A stretch of DNA of 64,000 bases, from assembly GCF_963678635.1 (NCBI RefSeq), contig NC_087062.1, positions 65,532,647 through 65,596,646 on the forward strand, in the 5' to 3' direction. This stretch comes from Symsagittifera roscoffensis. Lineage: Eukaryota > Xenacoelomorpha > Acoela > Convolutidae. A program made the translations under genes and the position numbers. The notes under the pieces were generated by a model. The model was not told the origin of the DNA. It was given only the letters and a program-made list of their open reading frames with translations, and searched no databases. Below, in pieces: positions 1 through 10,515 of this stretch (position 1 is its first letter; the number at the start of each line of letters is the position of its first letter).

Positions 1-976
1 TAGTACAAGCGCTACAATCGAAAATCGTTGAGACTAATTAGAAAAGATTAGTAGCCTTAGCAAACATAGTGGAACTGGAACTGTCCTTCGTAAGCAAGCG
101 CCGAGGTACTAACTCCTTAAAATTAGCAATTTGTTGTGTTGGCCACAGTAAAGTTTGGAAAATTGAAGAAGAGTGGGCTAAGCTAAAGGTAATCACAGCC
201 GTTGCAAAAGAAAATATAGTCTGATAAAGGAGCTGTGATTGTCTTCAATATGAAAAATGTTTTCATACCAATGAAAAGACTGTTCAATACAGACGCTTTA
301 GCGCCTTTCAAATGCAAAAATTTCATGAAAGTCTTGGAAGGAAACGAGAACAAAGCAGCTGCCAATCTTATCAATACTTGTCTAATAGCAATGAATATCG
401 ACAATACCAGACAAGGACCCTGGAAATCAAGGCCTACAGGGTGTCATGAAACCAATGACAATGGGAACAAGATAGTGAATAACCGGGATACGAATTAAAA
501 TCCGAAAAAAAAACAATGGGAAGGAGCCTCGATTGGTGGAGCGTCAACTTACATCGGGACTTCTTTCCGAACAAAGAAGATAAGATAGACGAAGCGGCGA
601 AATATTAAGCAAACGAAAGACAACGCTTCCACGTTGGAACCTCTCTCAGCCTTCATGAACACTACTAATCAAATGCCGGAGAGCAGCGCTCCTGGCAACA
701 CCATCGAAAAAAGAAGTCAGTAGAACAAACTTTTTCTTTGAATCAATTCGCATTCGAAAGATTCAAAACGCAGCTAGATTTTTTTAAAGGAAAATTGACT
801 GCGGAAGAGTGAGAAACGCATTGTCGTGATCATGAAGACATGACTGGCTGTAGGATGAACAGAGTAGCATTTATGGAGGTGGTATGATCAGTATCACAGC
901 AAGGGAAAGAATCAGTGTTGAAAACGGGTCTAAACCAACCTTTGATGCATGAAACTCTGGAGAAGTTGGACAAATG
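1..976 (+). other. Decayed, formerly coding DNA upstream of the tandem repeat
   Basis: No intact gene. Translation of the + strand gives broken stretches with protein-like composition, for example around 235-498 and 760-976, interrupted by stops and frame changes. The stretch at 760-976 runs without a composition break into the repeated unit that starts at 977, so it is probably the unduplicated 5' part of the same dead element. I do not recognise the protein family. Confidence 0.35.
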
Positions 977-2739
977 CGAGGGAATAAAAGAGATTTCAGC
1001 GATGCATGAGAGCAAAGCAAACTCTCAGATCGAATCGATGTACGAAAAACGATACAATTGTATACTCGTCCAAGGCTACCAAAAAAACAATGCAAAAAGA
1101 GCTAGTGACTGAACAAATCATTGACTGGCAAAAGAAGATAAGCGAACAGATTTTGGCATGGTAGACCGAAAACGTAACATTCAAATTTTTCTGTCAAAAT
1201 GTCAATCTAACAAAAAACTAGTAGGAGATGGCTTTGATCTGAGAGAGAGTGTCAACAGATGACAGGGCACCTCAAAAACTTATAATTTTCAAAAAACGAA
1301 AAAAGACCAGATACAGATAACAACTTTAAAACTGAAAAGCTAACCGTAACTGCACGATGTTAGATATGGAAACTTTAGGCAGGCTGGCGTGAACACTGTG
1401 AAGGGCTTCAAGCCCTCAAGAAAGAACCATAGAAAAGGGAGTTTAGCTGAACAGACACAGCCCGTTGAATTTGTTCGATAAACCGACACAAACGTGACGA
1501 GTGAACTTGCTGGATCAGCTCGGGTGGAACTTTTGTGGATATCTGAAAAAGTTAAATTTCAAAAATAAGGCTAAAAAACCTAATTCGCGACCTAACAAAG
1601 AAGGCTTTTTGAACAGCAGCTTTCTCAGAAAAGTACGGGTAAAACCTGAACCAATTGGTCAGTCTACCTTGAAAAAAAAGAATGATAACAACTTCGAAAA
1701 ACCATTCCCTACGAGCCATGCCAATTTTGAGAACATATTTTCAAGTTTGCCTCACTTGGTGCTCAGACCACAAAAAGCTTGATTCAGATGAAAGGAAAAT
1801 ATCAAGGGAAAAAACCAAAAAGTACAACCGGCAGCGGAATTGAGAGACTTTATGATAAGTTATGTAGCAGCCATAACCTGTGAAGAACGTAGAGACGCTC
1901 TTTGTTTCTTGGATTGTTTTGGAGCAAATTTTGTTGCCAGCGTTGATCACGTGTTCAGAAACTTTGAAGACGCTTGCTGTTACAAGCAATAGCAGAAACT
2001 CGTCAAAACCAACCATTGATAGTGAAAATTGAACGTACCTGTAGAAACAAAATTAAAGAGAAATTTAGACAAGATACGGAGTTTTTCAAAAAAGAATTGA
2101 GATCTTGATGAGATTAAGGAAAGAATCATTGTCAAATTTAGTAGAATCCAGTGCATTTTGTGGACCGGTTAGGAAGAAGTCAAACCAATATGTACCCGGA
2201 ATTACTGGATTGGCATACAATTCATTCAGAAAAGAAGTTGTATATGATCACTGCTTCGATTACGGACAAGCAGTAATGCTGAGACTTTCGGCGTCCAAAA
2301 TTTTGACAAAAGAAAATTTAGCAATCAAACAAGTCAAGCAAGGCGTTGTGGAAAGGTTGTGCCCGCAATGACTGTACCGGCAGCAATTTCTGCGAAGAAG
2401 CCTGATGGTAGAACAAGAGATATTGAAATCAACTCAACGCCAAAATCCTATCGCGGAGACAATGATGCGAGTAATTCAATATGGGATAGAAAACCTACCA
2501 ATGACTCCATTTTGCATGACCAGAACGCTATGCATATCCTGCTGACATTGCCCATCGGAAGCAATCGAGAGAGTGCTCGAGTTGCCTGTGTGGGGAGCGA
2601 ACGACACGTTGAAACCTGGAAGTTGTATGACAAATTTTGTGACTTAGATGTAAAAGTGCTTGGAGATCTAGGTTGTGTGTAAACATCGACAAAGCAATAA
2701 ACAATAGATGATATTGTTTGGAAATCTGACAATAAATAC
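977..2739 (+). repeat. Tandem duplication, copy 1 (1.76 kb unit of dead coding DNA)
   Basis: The unit begins at a CGAGGGAAT(A/T) motif and ends in TCTGACAATAAATAC. The same sequence restarts at 2740 and can be followed in register with an offset of about 1,763 bp. Several + strand segments look like former protein: 915-1112, 1501-1782, a Cys- and Phe-rich stretch near 1835-1990, 2105-2371 and 2359-2682. They lie in different frames, separated by stops. The family is not recognised; a dead retrotransposon ORF or a host pseudogene are both possible. Confidence 0.75.
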
Positions 2740-4262
2740 CGAGGGAATTAAAAAAGAATTCAGCGATGCATGAGAGCAAAGCAAACTCTCAGATCGAACC
2801 GATGTAAGAAAAACGATACAATTGTATACTTGTCCAAGGCTACCAAAAAACAATGCAACAAGAGCTAGTGACTGAACAAATCGTTGACTTGCAAAAGAAG
2901 ATAGGCGAACAGGTTTTGGTATGTAAACCAAAAACGTAAAATTCAAAATTTTTTCTGTCAAAATGTCAATCTAACAAAAAACGAATAGGAGATGGCTTTG
3001 ATCTGAGAGAGAGTGTCAACAGATGACAGGGTACCTCAAAAATTTATAATTTTCAAAAAACGAATAAAGACCAGATACAGATAACAATTTTGAAGCAAAA
3101 AAGGTAACCGTAACTGCACGATATTATAAATGGAAATTTTAGGCAGCCTGGCGTGAACACTGTGAAGAACTTCAAACCCTCAAGAAACAACCATAGAAAA
3201 GGTAATTTAGCTGAACAGACAAAGCCCGTTGAATTTGCTCGATAAACCGACACAAGCGTGACGAGTGAACTTGCTGGATCAGCTCGGGTGGAACTTTTGT
3301 GGATATCTGAAAAAGTTAAATTTCAAAAACTAAGGCTGAAACACCTAAATTGCGACCTAACAAAGAAGGCTTATTGAACAGCAGATTTCTCAGAAAAGTA
3401 CGGGTAAAACTTGAACCAATTGGTCAGCCTACCTTGAATAAAAGAATGATAACAACGTCGAAAAACCATTCCCTACGAGCCATGCCAATTTTGAGAACTG
3501 ATTTTCAAGTTCGCCTCACTTGGTGCTCAGTGGTTAGACCACAAAAAGCTTGATTCAGATGAAAGGAAAATATCAAAGGAAAAAACCAAAAAGTACAACC
3601 GACAGTGGAATTGAGAGACTTTATGATAAATTATGAAGCAGCCATAACCTGTGAAAAAAGTAGAGACGCTCTCTGTTTCCTGGATTGTTTTGGAGCACAT
3701 TTTGATGCCAGCGTTGATCACGTGTACAGAACATTTAAAGACGGTTGCTGTTACAAACAATAGCAGAAGCTCGTCAAAACCAACCATTGATAGTGAAATT
3801 TGAACGTACCTGTAGAAACAAAATTAAAAAGAAATTTAGAGTTTTTCAAAAAAGAATTGAGATCTTGAGATTAACGAAAGAATCATTGTCAAATTTAGTA
3901 GAATCCAGTGCATTTTGTGGACCGGTTAGGATGAAGTCAAACCACTATGTACCCGGAATTACTGGATTGGCATACAATCCATTCAGAAAAGAAGTTGTAT
4001 ATGATCACTGCTTCGATTACGGACAAGCAGTAATGCTGAGACTTTCGGCGTCCAAAATATAACCTGCTGACATTGCCCATCGGAAGCAATCGAGAGAGTG
4101 CTCGAGTTGCCTGTGTGGGGAGCGAACGACAAGTTGAAACCTGAAAGTTGAATGACAAATTTTGTGACTTAGATGTAAAAGTGCTTGGAGATCTAGGTTG
4201 TGTGCAAACATCGACGAAACAATGAACAATAGATGATATTGTTTGGAAATCTGACAATGAAT
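2740..4262 (+). repeat. Tandem duplication, copy 2 (internal deletion of ~235 bp)
   Basis: Direct repeat of 977-2739 with scattered substitutions and small indels. Copy 2 lacks the segment corresponding to about 2303-2537: after the shared sequence ending near 4058 it resumes at the shared CCTGCTGACATTGCCC. Its longest open stretch, 3745-4062 on +, keeps in one frame what copy 1 carries in two, so some frame breaks arose after duplication. Copy 2 ends near 4262 in the same TCTGACAATGAATAC-like sequence as copy 1. Confidence 0.75.
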
Positions 4263-4410
4263 ACCAAAATTGAAACAAAACAACTCGTGGATTTTCATTA
4301 GCAACAAAAATGAATATAATGATGGCATTATGATTATACAGCATGTTTAGCTCTTAAACTAATGAGTCAAAAAGAAAAGACATCAGATGCTAAAAAAGTA
4401 GAGGTATTCA

Positions 4411-4550
4411 AATTTTCTCAAGTGTGCTAAATGTTGAGCAGAAATATGTTGGAAGATGAAAGAAAGCCATTGAGGTTTTTTTTTACCTCAATCACTTCTC
4501 GCCGTCTTCCAACATATTTCTTTTCAGTTTTTAGCACAACTGAGAAATTT
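4411..4550. repeat. Long imperfect inverted repeat (hairpin, MITE-like)
   Basis: Left arm elements AATTTTCTCA, GTGTGCTAA, AGAAATATGTTGGAAGA and TTGAGGT are mirrored on the right as ACCTCAA, TCTTCCAACATATTTCT, TTAGCACAAC and TGAGAAATTT. The arms are about 65 bp with a short T-rich turn. There is no coding capacity. It fits a foldback MITE or a transcribed hairpin. I see no clear target duplication. Confidence 0.6.
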
Positions 4551-5375
4551 TTTTCACTTTTAGGCTGTTACCAATTCATGCGTCTGCTCTAAAATCAATA
4601 GGAAAACTAAATAGCTAAACAAGCTGTTCATTATGCTTTGTCAACGTTTGCTGACAGCCTAGGTCTCCAAGCATATGGCCCTCAAAGCCACAAGTTTTTG
4701 CAGACAACTACCAGAATCCAACGAGTTGTCTAGCCTCCACCCGGTCGCATAAACCATTTTCTCTCGATTGCTTTTGTATGCCAATATCTTCAGATTATGC
4801 ATTGTTTTCATTTCTTGCAAGATTAAGTCAGCGCTATGTTCTGTATCCATATCTTGAGTTGCTCATTCTGCTAATTGACCGACATTGGTTTATGTTCGTA
4901 AAAAAATTTTTGCTTTCTTTTCATTCTTGCTTTTTCAAGTGATATAGGAAGTTGTAAAACGCAATCTCGAGGCAAAAAGAGGTACATATTTTTGTATACT
5001 TTTTTTTGCTTAATTTTTTCATTTTTTGAAGAAGCGAACGGAAAAATTCTTCCAAAATTTTTTCCCAAACAAGAATCTATTTTTTTTTCATTTTACAACT
5101 CTCAACAGCGTGTTTTATACAGCTGAAAAACAATTCCCACAAATAATTTGGCAGTGATAAGTTTTACGATAAAATCAGGTTTCAAACATTGCCTGTTTGG
5201 CTATTATTTTGGGTAAAATGTTTGGTAAATAATTTCCAATTTTCTGCTAGGTTTCTTATCATCGTTTCTATCCATCTTCAAAATCATTTCAAACTGATTT
5301 GAAGCAAGTAAGCTGATTCATCTACTGTGTTACTAAGTGCAAAATATGTATCAGGAAGTTTTCAAGAATGATTTG
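4551..5375. other. Non-coding, AT-rich stretch with no recognisable feature
   Basis: Only short chance ORFs (minus strand 4659-4850 and 4871-5068) with simple T/A-rich composition. No RNA gene or repeat recognised. It ends at the target duplication of the gypsy element. Confidence 0.5.
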
Positions 5376-5380
5376 ACCTG
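5376..5380. repeat. Target site duplication ACCTG, left copy
   Basis: ACCTG directly precedes the LTR start TGTGATATCC. The matching copy is at 12510-12514. Five base pairs is a usual gypsy duplication length. Confidence 0.85.
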
Positions 5381-5681
5381 TGTGATATCCCTAAACTGTG
5401 TAGCGTGTTGTGGAATAAAAGTAAGAAGAGATACTGTTAATTTACTGTTCTTGATCTTGTCTTGTTAACGAAGGTTAGTAGCTGAGATTGGTTACTGTTT
5501 TATAGCTTGAAATATGAAACACTGACCAACTCATCTATAACGTTTTAGTAACACCAAATGGCCTTGACCACTCTTACATAATAATAGCATAATAAATATA
5601 GTTAGCACATATGGTTACTGCAGATGCAGTAGCTAGCAAACTGTCCTCGAGGCTACGTACTGCGGATGTTGCAGTACCACA
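5381..5681 (-). repeat. 3' LTR of gypsy element 1
   Basis: 301 bp, with TGTG and CACA ends. It matches 12214-12509 throughout except for an extra TAAAA near 5417 and five substitutions. Confidence 0.93.
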
Positions 5682-5692
5682 TTCCCCCAGGG
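5682..5692 (-). other. Polypurine-tract-like sequence
   Basis: On the element strand, GGGGGAA lies immediately upstream of the 3' LTR, where the plus-strand primer must be. The tract is short and interrupted, so the exact primer length is uncertain. Confidence 0.55.
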
Positions 5693-5829
5693 ACCAATAA
5701 AATTTTATCTAATACATATAAAATTTTATAATTAACAACAATACGAGTTTTAAGCTCAGTTTTTGTGGTCCCATTGGTGCATGAAGGTTTTTGAGTTTTT
5801 ACTATAAGTTTTTTTTCCATTTCTTCTTT

Positions 5830-7209
5830 CTATTTTGAGTGTTTCTTAATTTCTAACGACACTTTCCACTGCGTGCTCCACGGTTGTGTCGTATCCAAAG
5901 CGGCATAACCAAACTTCTTCCGAAACAAATGGTGTTCTAAAAGCTTCAATCGGGTTTCCATCGGATTATTCTTGTCCGTTTTGACATTCGCCAGTCCGTA
6001 TCGATACTGCTCTAGAGCCATTTCATTAAGGTCTGCTTCTTCGTCCGCGCTAATGTATTTAACCCAATGTTTGACTGGGCTGCCCAGTCTTTTAGGCCCC
6101 TGGTTTTTCGTGGTTCGCTTACTACGCCTCACGCTCGCACTCCCTTGTTCGTCCTCGACTGAGTCGTCCGAAATTCCTGATGGAGATCCATGTTCGCCTG
6201 TCGTTTCTGTCTGATTTTCCCTTCTCGATCTAATTAATTCGTCCGCCGTTCTCCGCAGACCTCTAGTTAACACTTGATCGGTGAGGCTTTGCCATTCCTC
6301 GTCTCCCATGTCCTGTTTTTGGAATGCATTCAAGATTGAACTAGGTGAGGTGTCCCTTGTTATGCGCTTCCTAGACTGTCCAGTTTTGGCGCTTGAACTG
6401 CCTGGTTGCTCAGATTTTTCCACCGTTTCTGTGTGTCCTGGATCAGTGACTTCTTCTGCTGTTACAGCAGCTTTCTTTTTATCTTTCCCTTTGGATTTAA
6501 GTGTTCGATCTCTTTTATCCTGCGAGTCCCCTAACGGGTTTAACGCCACCTGCTGTTGTGTTTTCGGTCCCTCTGTCTTTGGACCCCCGAGATTCGGCTT
6601 TGCTCGCTTTATTGCTAGGTTGAGTCTCCCACCAACAGGTGTGTCCCGCGATGTTACGACAGTCTCGCTGTCTTGAAACAGGTCCTTTGCCTGTTCCCTC
6701 GGTATTTTCCATTCCTCCTCGTCCGATATCGTGACCTCAAATAGCTCGTCATCTTTCTTCTGGTGCTTACTCTTTGGCTCCTCTGATGGACTCTTTGCCT
6801 TCTCCTTTTGGTTTCTCCCTTCCTTGGGTATCTTCGTAGGGGAACTCGGCAACTTTACCAGATCACTTTTTTGGCATACTGCTCCTGCAGCTGTTGTCAC
6901 TGTTTTTGGCGAATCAAAGGCATCTTTCCCTTTGAACTGTTTTGTCAGTGCCGCCCCATTTTTTCTTGTCTCGTCTCTGCGGCTGAGGTTGTGGCTGTTC
7001 CACTCCGACCCCTTTGGTTTGTCCTCGACAAATCCCTTTTCCCATGAGTAAAGAAGCTCCTTTCGCAACTCTGGGTCGATTGTACTTGTGGTGTCCACTA
7101 ATTGTGTGAGGCTGGGTCCGTCATATCTACGCCGCTCTGCATTCCAGTTTGCGTTAGCCTCTAACAGGTTCCGGAGAGTTCTTGCTCTGTTTCTCTCCTG
7201 AGTCGACAT
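5830..7209 (-). CDS. Third ORF of gypsy element 1 (459 aa, charged, not envelope-like)
   Basis: Intact ORF from an ATG at 7209, about 75 bp after the last integrase frame and ending about 140 bp before the 3' LTR. It sits where envelope genes sit in errantiviruses, but there is no signal peptide, membrane segment or furin-like site. The protein is highly charged, with Lys/Glu/Ser/Thr/Pro-rich low-complexity sequence from about residue 65 to 360. The ends look folded: residues 1-60 (with ELRKELLYSWEKGF at 49-60 region) and residues 378-459. Residues 361-376 (RRSKRTTKNQGPKRLG) resemble the basic Arg-Ser/Pro-Arg-Leu tails found at the C-terminus of many retrotransposon integrases. It may therefore be a detached integrase tail or nucleic-acid-binding accessory protein; this is inference. 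The N-terminal 50 residues are partly preserved in element 2 (24702-24884). Function unknown. Confidence 0.8.
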   Translation of the reverse strand: MSTQERNRARTLRNLLEANANWNAERRRYDGPSLTQLVDTTSTIDPELRKELLYSWEKGFVEDKPKGSEWNSHNLSRRDETRKNGAALTKQFKGKDAFDSPKTVTTAAGAVCQKSDLVKLPSSPTKIPKEGRNQKEKAKSPSEEPKSKHQKKDDELFEVTISDEEEWKIPREQAKDLFQDSETVVTSRDTPVGGRLNLAIKRAKPNLGGPKTEGPKTQQQVALNPLGDSQDKRDRTLKSKGKDKKKAAVTAEEVTDPGHTETVEKSEQPGSSSAKTGQSRKRITRDTSPSSILNAFQKQDMGDEEWQSLTDQVLTRGLRRTADELIRSRRENQTETTGEHGSPSGISDDSVEDEQGSASVRRSKRTTKNQGPKRLGSPVKHWVKYISADEEADLNEMALEQYRYGLANVKTDKNNPMETRLKLLEHHLFRKKFGYAALDTTQPWSTQWKVSLEIKKHSK

Positions 7210-7284
7210 GCTCGCCTGTTTGAAGAGAGGACTGACATCCCTGCTTTTCTGCCCTTTTTTGACGATCTTTTGAGAATCCCGAGA

Positions 7285-8150
7285 TTAGTCAATCCTCTTC
7301 TTGAGTTGGTTTGCGGTTAATGCCGACCTCTCCAGATGCTGCTTATCTAAATGATCAGAGAATTCTACAAATTTATCTCGTATAATTTTAAACTCCGTTT
7401 TTGGTAATCTACCAAAATGTGCTTCAAACGGTGATTTCTGAATGGTTTTCTGCCTTATCCATCGCATGTCCCTAATTATCGTACTGAAACATAGTTTAAT
7501 TGACTTTACATTTTCTTCCAGTAGCATCACCCCCAAACGCTTTTTATGGTTTGAATTGTTCTTTCAACCAGACCACACCCGCGGTGGTCGCCCACCGGGC
7601 AGAACTTTTGTTCTATATTATTTTCGAGACAGATTTTTTTCATTGCTTTTCCTTTGAATCCGGAAAATTGATCGGTTTTTATCGATTCTGGGATTCCGTG
7701 TGTATCTATGTACGACCGTAGGAATTTTATAGTGGATTTTCCCCCCGTTGATTTTGTTACTTTCACCGAAGGAAACTTCGAAAACCGATCAATCGCTGTT
7801 AGCAAGTAGATTTTCTTTCCTTTATAATCTTCTAAAGGTCCCGCGTAATCTAACTGAACCTCCTGACCTGGCTGCGATAGCAGTGGCAGTGGTTTTGAGG
7901 AATTTTTTGTTAAAATATGTTTTGAATTCTTACCATAGCGTGTACATTCTCTACCTTCTTCCGCTAAGTTCACGATATCCTTGTGCATGTGGGGCCACCA
8001 CAAATAATTGGACACGTCAATCATTGCCTCTTGCCCCGGATGTCCTCTATGAATGCGCTTCATAACTGCTTGACGCAGTTGAATTGGTACTGCTAGCCTA
8101 TTGTCTACCAGAATGCAGTCATCGATTACTGAGAGTTGATTTGATTCCAC
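7285..8150 (-). pseudogene. Gypsy integrase (element 1), frameshifted
   Basis: Inserts retroelement cDNA into the genome. The main frame is 8150 to 7527. The zinc-binding region has HRGH at residues 34-37 and ends EEGREC, so the first Cys of the HHCC pair is Gly66. Element 2 retains EECRRC there. The catalytic core has D101 (LDYAGP), D160 (KTDQFSG) and E196 (LVERTIQ), exactly 35 residues between the last two, a proper D,D35E triad. After residue ~207 a frameshift near 7530, at a run of five Gs, moves the remainder to 7536-7285. That remainder contains the conserved LGVMLLEEN stretch and the C-terminal region. The frame also changes upstream near 8140. Neither frame starts with a real ATG; both are parts of one pol polyprotein. 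Confidence 0.9.
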
Positions 8151-9038
8151 AGCGGATTCGTATATGGGCCCATGAGTTCAAATCCTGCCCGATCCTTCCT
8201 CTCTATTACGCGACGTAATCGGTCCATCCACACATCCTCAGAGATGAGTTCAGCCAACAGCGTTTTATCGAACAGTTTCCCGTTTGCCGTTTGTTAATCC
8301 TTTTCGATGGTTGATTTTTGCTGACTTCTTGACTCTGATTGTCGTCCTCGCGGTTAGATCTACTTCTATGATAGATTTAGTTGGTGAAGCTGAATGAATG
8401 AGCACCTGCTCTTGGGCTGCTCGTGACCATCTGAGTGACCGCCTCCAGCTCTTTGATGTTTCCCGACATCTCTTGATCTTTGCTGACCAGATCCCAAATG
8501 GATAGTTAGTTTTTTGTTTCGTGTCTTCTTCAAAACTGTCTTCTTCAAAACTGTCTGACCCCGCTCTTTCTAATGTTCCTCTCCTTATCCGACACGTTCG
8601 ATGAAAGGTAGTCTCTGTTATTTCTTCTTCCGTTAATTTATCGCTCTCCTCCTGTGTCCTACAGTCTCCGATCCTCACTGTCTTTTTCTCCACTTTTCCG
8701 TCCTCCATTTCTTCTGAGATTTGTTTACTATTTTTGACTTAATTGACCGACTGAACTGCTCTATAGAATTTGACAAAAGTGTTCTGATTCAACACGTTAT
8801 TAATAGGCAAAAAATTTGAATTGCAACAGTTCTCGTTCCGGTCGAGCTTGGTTCGTTTTTTGACAGTTTTGTTGCTATGGCAACCACGCCTGGATTTTGA
8901 CAACTTGTCTTCTCTTTTCTGTTTTTGAGAATATTCTAGAATTTTTTCACTCTGAATTGTTACATCAGTATCATTCAGTCGACTGTACAAACAGTCGAGT
9001 GCACTATGAAAACACTCAATTGACCACAATTTTTTCAT
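8151..9038 (-). pseudogene. RNase H-integrase linker of pol (element 1), broken
   Basis: About 880 bp joins RNase H to integrase. The frame 9038-8739 continues after a TAA at 8739-8741 in the same frame to 8265, so one nonsense codon separates two open stretches. A frameshift near 8265-8290 follows. The encoded sequence is hydrophilic, with Asp/Glu- and Ser-rich patches and a repeated SFEED, and shows no domain I recognise. The same linker is present in element 2 (25576-26165) with the shared ETTF(H/Q) motif, so it belongs to the family and is not an insertion private to this copy. Confidence 0.7.
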
Positions 9039-10515
9039 CCAATTTGGTTTCCGGCCAAGGTTCTCCGGTTGGTTCCCTAGATAGATAATCGACTATCCCC
9101 ATATCTTTTCCCGGAATATGGACAATTTCGAATTGATAAGGCATTAATCTGTCCACCCATCTCGTTAATCTTGATTGATATGTTTTGTTAGACCTATTGC
9201 CTTCTAAGGCGGATGTTAACGCCTTATGATCAGTGACTATTAGAAATTCTTTTCGTAATAAGTAATGTTTGAAACGATCAACTGCCCACACTACCGCTAA
9301 CAACTCAAGCTCATTAGTAGAATATTTTTTTTCTTGATTATTCAGGTAGCGCGATGCGAATGAAATTTGAATCCATTCGTTCTTTTCTGTTTGTTGCTCT
9401 AACGATGCCCCTAGTCCACTATGGCTTGCATCACACTTGACCCGAGTATCCCTACTCGGGTCATAATAATTCAGTTTAGCAATGTTTGCTACCGCTTGTT
9501 TGATTTCTTCGAATACCTCAGTATATTCGGGTCCCCATTCGATTTTTTTTAATGGGACTTTAATATTTTTCAATTTTTTCTTTTCATTTTCCTCACGCAA
9601 TAATGGTCTAAGCTTGTCTGTCAAATTGGCTGCATTTGGTATAAACTTCGAAAGGTGATTAATACTACCTAGAAACGATCTAAGTTGTTTGAGCGACTTG
9701 GGATGCTCTAACTTAAGGATAGCTTCCGTTTTCGTAATTTTCGGGGTAACACCACTTTCTGAAAGTTTGTGTCCAAGCCAATTTACTTCTGTTTTAAAGA
9801 ATTCGCATTTCGACAGCTTCAATGATATGTTTTCCTTCTCTAATTTCATTAGAATGTCGGTAATTAGTTTTTCATGTTCTAGCTCCGATCCCTTTGAGAC
9901 GATCAATATGTCGTCCAAGAAACAAAACGTATGCTTAGAATTATTTAACGTTCGATCCATTGCTTTTTGAAATTCGGCTGGCATATCTGCCAACCCATCG
10001 AATCCCGTCAAAAATCGATATGTACCCGTAGTTTTCCCCCCTACGATGTTGAAATTGCACTGTCTTGCAGTTTGCGGAGTCAATTTTAACTGACTATACG
10101 CATATTTCAAATCTAACACAGTGAAAAACAAGGTACCTGCTGCTTGTGCAGTTACTATCTGACTAACACCGTCTAATAGCTCCTCCACATTCGGCATCTG
10201 ATACTTGTTTTTGTATAATTGTCTGTTGATGGGCTTTGCATCCAGAGCCAGTTTAATTGAATCATCTTTCTTCACTGTGATGACAATATGGGCTATGAAA
10301 CAATCACTAGTACACTTGTCCAAATTTTGAATATGGCCTTCTAGTAGTAATTTTTCGATTTCCTTCTCAACTTTTCCTTGCACATGGATGGGTATTCTCC
10401 TCCCCTTTTCCTGAATTGGGCAGAGAGGGTACTTGAACGTTGTATTTACTACATGATGTACTGATCGTCCTTTTCTGTCAAAAAGGGGTTTGAAATCATC
10501 ATAGAATTTTTCTTT
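9016..10515 (-). pseudogene. Reverse transcriptase-RNase H part of gypsy pol (element 1)
   Basis: Copies element RNA into DNA and degrades the RNA strand. From the GTG-beginning frame at 10383 the RT catalytic motifs are LDLKYAYSQL (Asp at residue 91) and FLDD at 155-158. RNase H follows, with CDASHSG (D318), the NELEL motif (E358/E360), VTDHKAL (D385) and VDYLSREP (D432). The frame is open from 10515 to 9016. It is cut off from the protease C-terminus by a single TAG at 10516-10518, in the same frame. The aligned codon in element 2 is Trp, so this TAG looks like a TGG-to-TAG mutation. At the 3' end, two bases appear lost near 9018, which shifts the linker into another frame. Motifs are otherwise complete. 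Confidence 0.93.

Noticed and set aside
5972-7051. Several + strand ORFs over the third ORF
   Set aside because: Antisense shadows of the minus-strand 459-codon ORF.
5830-7209. Third ORF as an envelope gene
   Set aside because: No signal peptide, transmembrane helix or glycoprotein cysteine pattern.
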